Below, piece by piece: positions 30,285 through 39,321 of a stretch of 64,000 bases of DNA. The first letter of the stretch is position 1. The number at the start of each line of letters is the position of its first letter. Below the pieces are notes generated by a model. That model ran no database searches and was not told where the DNA came from. It saw only the letters and a program-made list of their open reading frames with translations. The DNA is taken from positions 1,426,001 through 1,490,000 of the forward strand of contig NZ_CP102772.1 in the NCBI RefSeq assembly GCF_026020075.1, read 5' to 3'. Both the position numbers and the translations under genes were made by a program. This DNA comes from Bosea sp. NBC_00550. Lineage in GTDB: Bacteria > Pseudomonadota > Alphaproteobacteria > Rhizobiales > Beijerinckiaceae.

Positions 30285-30357
30285 GTCATTCTCGGGCGGA
30301 GCTTAGCGCAGACCCGAGAATCTTTGCAGGAGATGCTCGGGGCAAGCCCGAGCATGA
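30285..30357. repeat. REP-like intergenic palindrome, family B, copy 1
   Basis: Starts GTCATTCTCGGGCG, has GACCCGAGAATC, then GAGATGCTCGG and AAGCCCGAGCATGA. Two hairpins are formed: TTCTCGGG with CCCGAGAA and TGCTCGG with CCGAGCA. Relatives lie at 36283-36357, 42473-42575 and (half) 49506-49534. Confidence 0.85.
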
Positions 30358-30377
30358 GGATGGGAAGGCCGCCAGCC

Positions 30378-30848
30378 TCAGGCCGCGTCGGCCATGACCT
30401 TCATCGAGACGATCGAGTCGGGATCGCGCACCGGCTCGCCGCGCTTGATCTTGTCGACGTTGTCCATGCCTTCGACGACTTCGCCCCAGACGGTGTACTG
30501 CTTGTCGAGGAAGCGGGCATCGTCGAAGACGATGAAGAACTGGCTATTGGCCGAGTTCGGGTTCTGGGAGCGGGCCATCGAGCAGATGCCGCGGACATGC
30601 GGCTCGGCGTTGAACTCCTGCTTCAGGTCCGGATAGCTCGAGCCGCCGGTGCCGGTGCCGTGCGGGCAGCCGACCTGGGCCATGAAGCCGTCGATGACGC
30701 GATGGAAGACGATGCCGTCATAGAAGCCCTCGCGGGCCAGCAGCTTGATGCGCTCGACATGGCCGGGAGCGAGGTCGGGACGCAGCTTGATGACGACGGG
30801 GCCCTTGGTCGTCTCCATGACGATGGTGTTCTCGGGATCGTGGGACAT
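30378..30848 (-). CDS. ppiB: Cyclophilin-type peptidylprolyl isomerase, cytoplasmic
   Basis: Proline cis-trans isomerase of 156 residues without a signal peptide (starts MSHDPENTIVMETTKG). The active-site FHRVIDGFMAQVG lies at about 48-60, with the MARSQNPNSANSQFFI block near 92-107. Its start overlaps by one base the stop of the secreted protein gene upstream (TGATG). It is closely related to the second cyclophilin in this cluster, suggesting an old duplication into cytoplasmic and periplasmic versions. Confidence 0.94.
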   Translation of the reverse strand: MSHDPENTIVMETTKGPVVIKLRPDLAPGHVERIKLLAREGFYDGIVFHRVIDGFMAQVGCPHGTGTGGSSYPDLKQEFNAEPHVRGICSMARSQNPNSANSQFFIVFDDARFLDKQYTVWGEVVEGMDNVDKIKRGEPVRDPDSIVSMKVMADAA

Positions 30849-31507
30849 CAGCTTTGCCTTTCGTTGGACGGCGTGCGGCCGTGGAAGCGTATGGTGAAGG
30901 GTCGCCCCGCGATACTCGCTCCGAGGCCCTTCGACAACCTCATCGGCGTGCAGGAGCGGATGGCGGCAACCGCGGATTCGGTGAAGCGCTTCTGGAATGC
31001 GGCGTCGCCGCGGCGCGTCTCCCAGGTCACGCGCGGCTGGCCGAAGAGGCTGCCATCGCGGCGCAGGCTGAAGCGGACGGAGGCCATCGCGCCGGTCAGG
31101 TCACCCGGAAGCGGCGGCGGGCTCCAGCAGCGCCGCAAGGCCGGCGCGATATCGGAGAGCTTGTCGACGGTCTCGCCGCCCTCCTGCTGCGTCTCGGGCG
31201 AGAGCGAACCGACGAGGCCGATCTCGCCGCCGCGGCGCATCAGGTTCTGCGTCTGCGGGCCGACACGGCGCTGCTGCATGCCCGGAATGTCATTGTCGCC
31301 GCTGAACGGCCCGCCGATGCCGGGATTGTAGCGCTGGCCGCTCTGTGGCGGCAGGATCGGGTTCTGGAAGCCCGAGGGCGGCGGCAGGACCGGGTTCTGC
31401 GAGCCGGACGCCGGCGGCAACCCGAGATCGCGCGTGTCCTGCGCGACCGCCGCGCCTGCGCTGAAGACGAGCGCTGCGAGAATGCCGATGAGGGCCGTTT
31501 GCTGCAT
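30848..31507 (-). CDS. Secreted protein with TolA/TonB-like C-terminal domain
   Basis: 219 residues from ATG 31505-31507 (MQQTALIGILAALVFSAG); an in-frame codon eight residues earlier is also possible. A signal peptide ends near AVAQ. A Pro-rich segment (about 27-60) has three short tandem units of the form LPPxSGxQNP. The C-terminal ~100 residues resemble the TolA/TonB C-terminal fold by pattern: ALRRCWSPPPLPGDL, a DGSL turn, then SAVAAIRSCTPMRL and GRPFTIRF. The two Cys (in RRCW and RSCT) could form the disulfide seen in TolA C-domains. There is no membrane helix after cleavage, so it is periplasmic, not a classical TolA. It is coupled to ppiB. Function is unknown. Confidence 0.75.
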   Translation of the reverse strand: MQQTALIGILAALVFSAGAAVAQDTRDLGLPPASGSQNPVLPPPSGFQNPILPPQSGQRYNPGIGGPFSGDNDIPGMQQRRVGPQTQNLMRRGGEIGLVGSLSPETQQEGGETVDKLSDIAPALRRCWSPPPLPGDLTGAMASVRFSLRRDGSLFGQPRVTWETRRGDAAFQKRFTESAVAAIRSCTPMRLSKGLGASIAGRPFTIRFHGRTPSNERQS

Positions 31508-31532
31508 GGTCCCGGCCCTCCCCGGCTTCATG

Positions 31533-32081
<549 letters not shown>

Positions 32082-32184
32082 GAACATCTCCATGGCCGCC
32101 AGCGAGCCCGGCGGATGGCCGGTCGATAGCTGCATCCTTTGGCCGGAACAAGGCATATCCAATGCCGTCGAATCGCTCATGCTG

Positions 32185-32202
32185 CACTGCACAAGTGCAG
32201 TG
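32185..32202. promoter_or_regulatory. Inverted repeat upstream of ppiA (candidate operator)
   Basis: CACTGCAC and GTGCAGTG are perfect 8-bp arms around an AA centre, about 105 nt before the ppiA start. The size and symmetry fit a dimeric regulator site, but no regulator is implied by context. Confidence 0.35.
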
Positions 32203-32280
32203 GAGACTAATCTTGCAAAAATTCGAGGCTATGACTGCCTAAACTGATGACAGGGCCGTCACAATCGGCTAATCCTTCTG

Positions 32281-32435
32281 GCGCTGGGAGCGCTCTGCGA
32301 GCAGAGCGCTGCGGACCAGGTCTCGGGAGGAACAAACGCCCGCCTTGCATATGAGTCGCACCTTTGAATGTGCGCCGATGCAGCGGTAAAAAGCAGACTA
32401 CCCAAGGCAAGGCATCCGCCTTGCCTTTTTCTTTT
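32281..32435 (+). ncRNA. Candidate structured small RNA with intrinsic terminator
   Basis: Plus-strand segment opposite the flanking genes. It contains a palindrome with 10-bp arms (AGCGCTCTGC GA GCAGAGCGCT, 32289-32310). A possible long-range pairing joins GCGCTGC (about 32306-32312) with GCAGCG (about 32380-32385). It ends in a perfect 10-bp hairpin AAGGCAAGGC/GCCTTGCCTT (32404-32427) followed by TTTCTTTT. There is a GGGAGGAA at about 32325-32332 and a 12-codon frame at 32351-32389 (MSRTFECAPMQR), so a leader or dual-function RNA is not excluded. The 5' end is not defined by the sequence. It lacks the SRP RNA core motif, and I could not match it to 6S, tmRNA or RNase P RNA from memory. Confidence 0.5.
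32404..32435 (+). terminator. Rho-independent terminator of the candidate ncRNA
   Basis: A perfect 10-bp stem (32404-32413 with 32418-32427) around an ATCC loop is followed by TTTCTTTT. No plus-strand protein gene lies upstream to be terminated, which is the main evidence for a non-coding transcript here. Confidence 0.85.
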
Positions 32436-32505
32436 GGGCATACCGAAGTCGGTCGTTTCGCCTCGATTTGCTCGTTGAAGTCTTGCTGCTCGCAGAAGTC
32501 TTGCG

Positions 32506-32736
32506 TCAGATGTCGTAAGTCACCCAGACATACCAGACGCCGGCGAAGATCACCGCCGCGATCACCGAAGTGATTGCCGCCTTTTTGAGCAAGCACGGCA
32601 GGATGGGCGCGCCTGGTTCCGTTCCCTCGACGACATCGCCCGCCTCTTGCTGGCTGCGGATGCCGAAAGGCAGCACGGCAAAGAGCGTGATCCACCAAAT
32701 CACGAAGTAAAGGGCGAGCCCGCCGACGACGTTCAT
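32506..32736 (-). CDS. DUF1467 family small membrane protein
   Basis: 76 residues with two membrane helices (about 5-25 and 52-72) and the conserved VIWWITLFAVLPFGIRSQ segment of the DUF1467 family. Function unknown. In many Hyphomicrobiales it sits after mce, between rnj and proS; here a ridA gene intervenes and overlaps it by 4 nt (ATGA). The frame is intact and the length is usual. Confidence 0.88.
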   Translation of the reverse strand: MNVVGGLALYFVIWWITLFAVLPFGIRSQQEAGDVVEGTEPGAPILPCLLKKAAITSVIAAVIFAGVWYVWVTYDI

Positions 32737-33125
32737 GCGCCCCTCCCGGCCAGGGCGATGCAGGAGAACGCGACGCGCGCCTGCGTCGGCACGCCGAAGC
32801 GCGCAGTGTGACGCGCCGGCAGGCCGTTCGGGAAATGCTTCACATACTCGGCGTTGCAGGCGGCGTAATCGGCAGGATCGGTGATCAGCATCGTCATCTG
32901 GACGACTCGGTCGAGCGCGCTGCCGGCCTCGGCCAGGATCTCGATGATCCGGCCCAGCGCATTGCGCACCTCGTCGGCCGGGGTCTCGCCGCGGTGAATG
33001 CCGCGCGCGGGATCATGCGGGGCCGAATGGCCGGAGACGAAGATCAGCCCGCCGGCGACGGTGGCGGCACTGAACGGGCGCGGCGAGCCGGGCTCCGGCT
33101 CGCCGAAGAAAGTGATATCGCTCAT
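32733..33125 (-). CDS. RidA family protein (reactive enamine/imine deaminase-like)
   Basis: 130 residues of the YjgF/YER057c/UK114 fold. GLIFVSGHSAPHD lies at about 26-38, and NALGRIIEILAEAG and the final ARVAFSCIALAG region match the family. RidA proteins hydrolyse reactive enamines from PLP enzymes. The canonical C-terminal Arg of RidA proper appears as AR before VAFSCIAL, and the otherwise common IEI/IEA ending is changed to CIALAG, so it may be a divergent subgroup. It overlaps DUF1467 by 4 nt and follows mce by 5 nt. Confidence 0.85.
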   Translation of the reverse strand: MSDITFFGEPEPGSPRPFSAATVAGGLIFVSGHSAPHDPARGIHRGETPADEVRNALGRIIEILAEAGSALDRVVQMTMLITDPADYAACNAEYVKHFPNGLPARHTARFGVPTQARVAFSCIALAGRGA

Positions 33126-33130
33126 CGGAT

Positions 33131-33535
33131 TCAGGCCTGCTCGAGCTCGACAAGCGTGCCGAGGAAATCCTTGGGGTGCAGGAACAGCACCGGCTTGCCA
33201 TGGGCGCCGATGCGCGGCTCGCCTGAGCCGAGCACGCGCGCGCCCTGCGCCTTCAGGCGGTCTCGCGCGGCCAGGATGTCATCGACCTCGTAGCAGATGT
33301 GATGAATGCCGCCGTCCGGATTGCGCTCGAGGAATTTGGCGATCGGCGAGTCGGCGCCCATCGGCTCGAGCAGCTCGATCTTGGTGTTCGGCAGCTCGAC
33401 GAAGACGACGGTGACGCCGTGCTCCGGCTGGGGCAGCGGCTGCGAGACGCGCGCGCCAAGCGTATCGCGATAGAGTGTCGTCGAGGCCGCGAGGTCCTTC
33501 ACGGCGATGGCGACATGATTGAGGCGTCCGATCAT
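33131..33535 (-). CDS. mce: Methylmalonyl-CoA epimerase
   Basis: Interconverts (S)- and (R)-methylmalonyl-CoA in propionyl-CoA use. 134 residues, vicinal-oxygen-chelate fold. The start MIGRLNHVAIAVKDL gives metal ligand His7; HHICYEVDD near residue 78 and the C-terminal LVELEQA give the later His and Glu ligands. The rnj-mce pairing downstream of birA and nuoN is a typical Hyphomicrobiales arrangement. It lies 34 nt after rnj. Confidence 0.93.
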   Translation of the reverse strand: MIGRLNHVAIAVKDLAASTTLYRDTLGARVSQPLPQPEHGVTVVFVELPNTKIELLEPMGADSPIAKFLERNPDGGIHHICYEVDDILAARDRLKAQGARVLGSGEPRIGAHGKPVLFLHPKDFLGTLVELEQA

Positions 33536-33569
33536 CTGCGTCTTCTCCGGCGGGGCGCTGCGCCCCGTA

Positions 33570-35240
33570 CTACACCTCGATCACCAGCGCATGCACCAGC
33601 GGCTTCTTGCCCCACTCCTCGTTGACGGCGCTACGCACGCCGCGCTCCAGCGCGTTGCGTAGGGCCTCGGGATCGCGGCGGCGGGCCTTCGGAATGCCTT
33701 CGAGCAACTCGGCGACCGTATCGGCGACGTATTCGTCGAAATCGGTGCCGTCGCGGGTCCGCGGCGGCAGGCCGAGCACGGCGATCTCCGGCTCACCGGA
33801 AATGCCACCCTTCTCGTCGATGGCGACCGCGATCGAGACGACCCCGGCGAAGGACAGGCGGCGACGCTCAGAAATCGTCTTCTCCAGCGCGTTCACCAGC
33901 AGTGAGCCGTCCTGGTAGAGCCGGCCATGCGGAGCCTCGTCGACCTTGCGCGCGCCCTCCGCCGTGATCGCGACGACATCGCCGTTGCCGGCGCGCAGCA
34001 CATGCTTGACGCCGAGGCTGCGGGCGAAGGTTTCATGCTCGGCGAGGTGCAGGTCCTCGCCATGTGCGGGGATCGCGATCTGCGGCTTCAGCCAGCCGTA
34101 CAGCCGGGCCATCTCCTCACGGCGGGGGTGGCCGGAGACATGGACGAGATGGGTGCGGTCGGTGATGATCTCGATCCGGTCGCGCGCCAGCGCATTCAGG
34201 ATGTTGCCGACCGCCTTCTCGTTGCCCGGGATGGTGCGCGATGAGAAGATGACCCGATCGCCCGGCGACAGCGCGATCTCGGGATGATCGTCCGAAGCGA
34301 TGCGCGAGAGCGCGGCACGCGGCTCGCCCTGGCTGCCGGTCACCAGCGCCACGACCTTGTCGCGCGGCAGGTAGCCATAGGCGTCGACCGGGCGGAAGCC
34401 GGGGATGCCGTCGAGATAACCGCATTCGCGTGCGACATCGATGACCCTGTCCATGGCCCGGCCGACGACGACGACCTCGCGGTCATTCGCTATCGCGGCC
34501 TCGGCGACGGCACGCAGGCGCGCGACATTGGAGGCGAAGGTGGTGACGGCGACGCGGCCCGGCGCCGAGGCCACCAGTTCCTTGAGCTTGGCTGCGACAT
34601 CCGCCTCGCTCGGGCTGGTGCCGTCGCGCATGACGTTCGTCGAATCGCAGACCAGCGCCAGCACCCCCTCTTCGCCGAGCTCGCGCAGGCGCTTCTCGTT
34701 GGTCGGCAGGCCGACGCGCGGCGTCGGATCGATCTTCCAGTCGCCGGTATGGACGACGAGCCCTGCCGGCGTGCGGATGGCGAGTGCGTTCGATTCGGGG
34801 ATGGAATGCGCGACCGGCACGAACTCGATGTCGAACGGGCCGAGCGTGACGAACCCGCCCTGCGGCACGACATTGATCTCGACCTTGGGCGCGCCCGGCT
34901 CCGACAGGCGGCGCGTTGCGAGCAGGCCAGCGGCGAAGGGCGTGCAGTAGACCGGTGCGCGCAGGGAGGGCCAGAGTGCCGCGAGCGCGCCGATATGGTC
35001 CTCATGCGCATGGGTGATGACGATGCCCAGCAGGTTCGCCCGTTCCTCGATGATGTAGCGCAGATCGGGCAGGACGATATCGACGCCCGGTGCCTCCGGC
35101 CCGGCGAAAGACAGGCCGCAATCGACCAGAATCCATTTGCGCCGCCCCTCCGGCCCGAAGCCGTAAAGGGCGGCGTTCATCCCGATCTCGCCGAGGCCGC
35201 CGAGGGGAACGAAGACGAGCTGGTCGCTGGAACGGGTCAC
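33570..35240 (-). CDS. rnj: Ribonuclease J
   Basis: Metallo-beta-lactamase/beta-CASP ribonuclease with 5'-3' exonuclease and endonuclease activity; the alphaproteobacterial member assists rRNA and mRNA processing. The preferred start is GTG at 35240, with AGGA six bases upstream (556 residues). An upstream GTG at 35258 would add six residues. The zinc-binding HAHEDHIG motif is at 77-84, the beta-CASP VHVSGHPRREE-type segment lies near residue 370, and a C-terminal domain of about 100 residues follows. A family A repeat occurs upstream, between rnj and birA. Confidence 0.94.
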   Translation of the reverse strand: MTRSSDQLVFVPLGGLGEIGMNAALYGFGPEGRRKWILVDCGLSFAGPEAPGVDIVLPDLRYIIEERANLLGIVITHAHEDHIGALAALWPSLRAPVYCTPFAAGLLATRRLSEPGAPKVEINVVPQGGFVTLGPFDIEFVPVAHSIPESNALAIRTPAGLVVHTGDWKIDPTPRVGLPTNEKRLRELGEEGVLALVCDSTNVMRDGTSPSEADVAAKLKELVASAPGRVAVTTFASNVARLRAVAEAAIANDREVVVVGRAMDRVIDVARECGYLDGIPGFRPVDAYGYLPRDKVVALVTGSQGEPRAALSRIASDDHPEIALSPGDRVIFSSRTIPGNEKAVGNILNALARDRIEIITDRTHLVHVSGHPRREEMARLYGWLKPQIAIPAHGEDLHLAEHETFARSLGVKHVLRAGNGDVVAITAEGARKVDEAPHGRLYQDGSLLVNALEKTISERRRLSFAGVVSIAVAIDEKGGISGEPEIAVLGLPPRTRDGTDFDEYVADTVAELLEGIPKARRRDPEALRNALERGVRSAVNEEWGKKPLVHALVIEV

Positions 35241-35329
35241 GGATGATCCTGCAGGCACGGAGAACCGCCCGCAGCATGCCTCATCGCATGCCGGTCGCGG
35301 CTTCCTGGAATCTGTTTCGGAAAACGCGG

Positions 35330-35434
35330 GTCATCCCGGACGAAGCGAAGCGAAGATCCGGGATCCATGCCGGAACCTTTCCGGTCGGCATTCCGGCATG
35401 GATCCCGGGTCGTCCTTCGGCCGCCCGGGATGAC
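35330..35434. repeat. REP-like intergenic palindrome, family A, copy 3
   Basis: Bounded by GTCATCCCGG and CCCGGGATGAC with GGGATCCATGCCGG and GGCATGGATCCCGGG internally. In this copy the usual hairpin loop TCAAG is replaced by a longer segment (TCGTCCTTCGGCCG). It lies between birA and rnj. Confidence 0.85.
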
Positions 35435-35501
35435 CACGTTGAACCGGGAATTTCCTTTAGCACGGTGGCGGCGCGGCAGGCCAGCGTCGCCACCTGCCAC
35501 C

Positions 35502-36257
35502 TCAAGGCGCCCCGAAGAACAGATCGCCCGCATCGATGATGCGGCGGCCGGTCTCGGTTTCGAGTTCGAGGCGTCCGGAGGCGTCGAGGCTGTTGAAGCG
35601 GCCTGCGAGAGGGCCTTCCGGCAGGCGGATGGTGATGGTCTCGCCGAGGAAGGCGGCGCGTTCGAGCCAGGCGGCGCGGATCGGGCCGAAGCCGCCCGGC
35701 TGGGACCAGACGGCAAAGCGCTGGGCGAAAGCGTCACTGAGGCCCGTCAGCACGGTCTCGACACTGGCCTGTGGCGCCAACGCCTTGAGGAAGGTCGCCG
35801 GATAGGGCGTCTCCGACGGGCAGGAGGCGATATTGACGCCGCAGCCGACGATGACGTTGAGCCGCCCTGCCCGGCTCTCGCCCTCCAGCAGCAGGCCTGA
35901 CGTCTTGGCGCGGTCGAGCAGCAGGTCGTTCGGCCATTTGAGCTTCAATCCGGAGGCGGCCGGGCCGAGCAGCTTCGCGGCGGCATCGTGCAGGGCCAAG
36001 CCCACCACGAAGCCGAGTTGCGGCGCCAGCGCCGGCTCGCAGGGGTCGGTCAGCAGAAGGCTGGCGTAGAGATTGCCGGGCGGTGATCCCCATTGCCGGC
36101 CATGACGGCCCCTACCCGCATTCTGGCTGCGGGCGACGATCCAGAGCTTGCCCGGCTCGCCCTGATCGAGCGCGCGACGGGCCTCCTCCATGGTGGAGCC
36201 GACCTCGTCGCGGATGATCAGCCGGTAGCCGGCAGCGCGAGCCGCTTCACCGAGCAT
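35502..36257 (-). CDS. birA: Biotin-[acetyl-CoA-carboxylase] ligase BirA, class I (no DNA-binding domain)
   Basis: Attaches biotin to the carboxyl carrier protein via biotinyl-AMP. The ATG at 36257 gives 251 residues starting MLGEAARAAGYRLI. An alternative ATG at 36287 lies inside a family B repeat, so I reject it. There is no N-terminal helix-turn-helix, so this is a catalytic-only ligase and not the repressor form. The biotin-adenylate loop GRGRHGRQWGSP is near residues 46-57 (counted from this start), and KWPNDLLL lies near 106. The nuoN-birA-rnj order is typical for Hyphomicrobiales. Confidence 0.92.
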   Translation of the reverse strand: MLGEAARAAGYRLIIRDEVGSTMEEARRALDQGEPGKLWIVARSQNAGRGRHGRQWGSPPGNLYASLLLTDPCEPALAPQLGFVVGLALHDAAAKLLGPAASGLKLKWPNDLLLDRAKTSGLLLEGESRAGRLNVIVGCGVNIASCPSETPYPATFLKALAPQASVETVLTGLSDAFAQRFAVWSQPGGFGPIRAAWLERAAFLGETITIRLPEGPLAGRFNSLDASGRLELETETGRRIIDAGDLFFGAP

Positions 36258-36282
36258 GGACCCATCCGGCAAGGACGAGACC

Positions 36283-36357
36283 GTCATTCTCGGGCGAATC
36301 GAAGCGCAGACCCGAGAATCTCTGGCAGGAGATGCTCGGATCAAGCCCGAGCATGAC
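36283..36357. repeat. REP-like intergenic palindrome, family B, copy 2
   Basis: Starts GTCATTCTCGGGCG and ends AAGCCCGAGCATGAC, with CCCGAGAATC and GAGATGCTCGG between, giving two hairpins. It fills the gap between nuoN and birA and supplies a false upstream start for birA. Confidence 0.88.
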
Positions 36358-36368
36358 GAGCCTGTCGC

Positions 36369-37796
36369 TCAAAACAGCGACTTCGCCGCCGCAGCCGCCG
36401 TATCGAAGAGCGGCGCCGGCAGGAACGAGAGCGCCAGCACGAAGACGGCCGAGACCAGCAGCACGGTGCGCACGCCGAGATCCGCCTTCTCGAAGGCCGG
36501 CTTCGGATCGTCGAAATACATCACCTTCACCAGGCGCAGGTAATAGTAGGCACCGACGACGCTGGTGAGCACGCCGACGACGGCGAGCACATAGAGCTTG
36601 GCATTGATCGCGGCCAAGAAGACGTACCACTTCGCCCAGAAGCCGGCGAGCGGCGGGATACCGGCGAGCGAAAACATCATCATCGACATCGCAAACGCCA
36701 TCCAGCCATTGGTGCGGGACAGGCCGGCGAGTTCCGAGATGTCCTCGACCAGCTTGCCGTCGCGGCGCATCATCAGCACGCAGGCGAAGGCGGCGAGCGT
36801 CGTGGCGAGATAGATCGCCATATAGGTCATCACGCCCTGCACGCCCTCGGCCGTGCCGGCGGCGAGCCCGACCAGCGCATAGCCCATGTTGGCGATCGAG
36901 GAGTAGGCGAGCAGGCGCTTGATGTTGCGCTGGCCGATCGCGGCGAAGGCGCCGAGAGCCATCGAGGCGATCGAGATGAAGACGATGATCTGGCGCCAAT
37001 CGTTGATCGCGCCCGGGAAAGCGCCGATGAAGACGCGGATCACCATCGCCATGGCGGCCATCTTGGGCGCCGAGGCGAAGAAGGCGGCGACCGGGGTCGG
37101 CGCGCCCTCATAGACGTCCGGCGTCCACATGTGGAACGGCACGGCCGAGATCTTGAAGGCAAGGCCGGCGGCGATGAAGACGATTCCGAAGATCAGGCCG
37201 ATGCCGGCATGGCCGCCCTGGGTCGCGGCCGCGATGCCCGGGAAGGTGACGGTGCCGGTGAAGCCGTAGACCAGCGAGCCGCCATAGAGCAGCATGCCGG
37301 AGGACAGCGCCCCGAGCACGAAATACTTCAGGCCGGCCTCGGTGGACTTCGCGTTGTCGCGGTCGAAGGCGGCGACCACATAGAGCGCCAGAGACTGCAG
37401 CTCGAGGCCGACATAGAGGCTGATGAGATCGTTCGCCGAGATCATCATCATCATGCCGATGGTCGAGAGCACGACGAGGATCGGGAATTCGAAGCGCATC
37501 GTGCCTTGGCGCCGCAGCGTATCGGCCGAGAGCAGGATGGCGGCGCCGGCGCCGAGCAGCGTCAGCACCTTCATGAAGCGGCCGAAGCCGTCGGCGATGA
37601 AGCCGTCGTTGAAGGTCAGCATCTTGCCGGTGCCTGAGACGACCAGCGCCAGCGCGACCGCCAGCAGCAGCAGCGCGAGGCCCTCCAGCAGGCGCGTGGA
37701 GCGCTCGCCCTGGATCGCGCCGACCAGCACCATTACGATGGCGCCGATGGCGAGGATGATTTCCGGCAGGGCCGGGCCGAGAGCGGGCAGAGCCAT
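36369..37796 (-). CDS. nuoN: NADH-quinone oxidoreductase subunit N
   Basis: Antiporter-like proton-channel subunit of complex I. 475 residues with about 14 membrane helices. A half-channel lysine lies in the conserved discontinuous helix region ([15 protein letters not shown]), and further charged residues are as in the family. The ATG lies at 37794-37796. It is the last nuo gene, 9 nt after nuoM, and is followed by a family B repeat and birA. Confidence 0.97.
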   Translation of the reverse strand: MALPALGPALPEIILAIGAIVMVLVGAIQGERSTRLLEGLALLLLAVALALVVSGTGKMLTFNDGFIADGFGRFMKVLTLLGAGAAILLSADTLRRQGTMRFEFPILVVLSTIGMMMMISANDLISLYVGLELQSLALYVVAAFDRDNAKSTEAGLKYFVLGALSSGMLLYGGSLVYGFTGTVTFPGIAAATQGGHAGIGLIFGIVFIAAGLAFKISAVPFHMWTPDVYEGAPTPVAAFFASAPKMAAMAMVIRVFIGAFPGAINDWRQIIVFISIASMALGAFAAIGQRNIKRLLAYSSIANMGYALVGLAAGTAEGVQGVMTYMAIYLATTLAAFACVLMMRRDGKLVEDISELAGLSRTNGWMAFAMSMMMFSLAGIPPLAGFWAKWYVFLAAINAKLYVLAVVGVLTSVVGAYYYLRLVKVMYFDDPKPAFEKADLGVRTVLLVSAVFVLALSFLPAPLFDTAAAAAKSLF

Positions 37797-37805
37797 GACG
37801 AAACC

Positions 37806-39320
37806 TTACTGCACGGCCGCCACCGCCGTCTTCGCGGCGGTGAGCGCGGCCTGATAGTTCTTGATGAGCGCTTCGGTCGGCGCCGCGAAGGCGTCGAGGA
37901 TCGTGTGCGGCTGCACGCCATACCAGATCGTCAGCAGGACGAGCGGCACCAGGATCGCGATCTCGCGGCCGTTCAGGTCCTTGATGTCCTTGAGCTCGGG
38001 CTTCACCAGCTCGCCGAACACAACGCGGCGATAGAGCCATAGCGCATAGCCAGCCGAGAGGATGACGCCGGAGGTCGCGAAGAAGGCGACCCAGGGATTG
38101 GCGCGGAAGGCGCCGACCAGCGTCAGGAACTCGCCGACGAAGCCGGCCGTGCCGGGCAGGCCGACATTCGCCATGGTGAAGACCATGAAGACCACGGCAT
38201 AGATCGGCATCCGGTTCACCAGACCGCCATAGGCGGCGATCTCGCGGGTGTGCATGCGGTCGTAGATCACGCCGACGCAGAGGAAGAGCGCGCCGGAGAC
38301 CAGCCCGTGGCTCATCATCTGGAACATCGCGCCCTGGATGCCCTGCGGCGTCAGGGTGAACAGCCCCATGGTGACGAAGCCCATATGCGCCACCGAGGAG
38401 TAGGCGATCAGCTTCTTGATGTCCTCCTGCATCAGCGCCACCAGCGAGGTGTAGACGATGGCGATGACCGACAGCGCGAAGACCAGCGGCGCGAACATCG
38501 CCGACGCTTCGGGGAACATCGGGATCGAGAAGCGGATGAAGCCGTAGCCGCCCATCTTCAAGAGGATCGCCGCCAGGATGACGGAGCCCGCCGTCGGCGC
38601 CTCGACATGTGCGTCGGGCAGCCACGTATGGACCGGCCACATCGGCATCTTCACCGCGAAGGAGGCGAAGAAGGCAAGCCACAGCCAGGGCTGCATCTGC
38701 GACGGGAACTTGTGCGCCAGCAGCGTCGGGATGTCGGTTGTGCCGGCGTTCCAGTACATCGCCATCAGCGCCAGCAGCATCAGCACCGAGCCGAGCAGCG
38801 TGTAGAGGAAGAACTTGTAGGAGGCGTAAACGCGCCGCTTGCCGCCCCAAATGCCGATGATCAGGAACATCGGGATCAGGCCGGCCTCGAAGAAGACGTA
38901 GAACAGCACGAGATCGAGCGCCGCGAAGACGCCGATCATCAGCGTCTCCAGGATCAGGAACGCGACCATATATTCGCGCACCCGCTTCTCGACCGAGGTC
39001 CAGGAGGCCAGGATGCAGAACGGCATCAGGAAGGCCGTCAGCACGATGAAGGGGAAGGAGAAGCCGTCGACGCCGAGCTTGAACCTGATGGCGTCCGAAA
39101 CCCAGCCATGGGTCTCGACCATCTGGAAGCCCGGATTGGCGGGGTCGAAGCGGCCCCAGGCAACACAGGCCAGCACGAAGGTCAGCACCGTCGTGACCAG
39201 CGCGGCCCAGCGGGCATTGGAGTCGACCGAGGCCTGATCGCCGCGCTGCGCCAGAATGAAGGCGGCGCCGATCAGCGGCAGGACCAGAAGACCGGTGAGA
39301 ATACCGAAACCCAACATCAT
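37806..39320 (-). CDS. nuoM: NADH-quinone oxidoreductase subunit M
   Basis: Antiporter-like membrane subunit of complex I. 504 residues with about 14 helices. The family segments [18 protein letters not shown] (essential Glu, about residue 145), [15 protein letters not shown] (Lys, near 229) and [15 protein letters not shown] are intact, consistent with an active proton path. It starts [10 protein letters not shown], 1 nt downstream of the nuoL stop. Confidence 0.97.
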   Translation of the reverse strand: MMLGFGILTGLLVLPLIGAAFILAQRGDQASVDSNARWAALVTTVLTFVLACVAWGRFDPANPGFQMVETHGWVSDAIRFKLGVDGFSFPFIVLTAFLMPFCILASWTSVEKRVREYMVAFLILETLMIGVFAALDLVLFYVFFEAGLIPMFLIIGIWGGKRRVYASYKFFLYTLLGSVLMLLALMAMYWNAGTTDIPTLLAHKFPSQMQPWLWLAFFASFAVKMPMWPVHTWLPDAHVEAPTAGSVILAAILLKMGGYGFIRFSIPMFPEASAMFAPLVFALSVIAIVYTSLVALMQEDIKKLIAYSSVAHMGFVTMGLFTLTPQGIQGAMFQMMSHGLVSGALFLCVGVIYDRMHTREIAAYGGLVNRMPIYAVVFMVFTMANVGLPGTAGFVGEFLTLVGAFRANPWVAFFATSGVILSAGYALWLYRRVVFGELVKPELKDIKDLNGREIAILVPLVLLTIWYGVQPHTILDAFAAPTEALIKNYQAALTAAKTAVAAVQ

Positions 39321-39321
39321 C

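Larger units (their letters stand above)
32082..32505. other. 424-nt gene-poor region: ppiA control region plus candidate ncRNA
   Basis: No protein gene of the minus strand is supported here. The part next to ppiA holds a perfect 8-bp inverted repeat (CACTGCAC AA GTGCAGTG, 32185-32202), a candidate operator. The part from about 32281 to 32435 holds, on the plus strand, a strong palindrome, a long-range pairing and a terminator, described as a separate candidate RNA. Overlapping short frames on both strands have no recognisable homology. Confidence 0.6.

Noticed and set aside
32281..32435. Signal recognition particle RNA or tmRNA
   Set aside because: The conserved SRP core (GGTCAGGTCCGGAAGGAAGC-type) and tmRNA tag features are absent, so I left it as an unclassified candidate RNA.
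36258..36344. Upstream starts for birA
   Set aside because: The extension is encoded by a family B repeat, so it cannot be part of a conserved protein.
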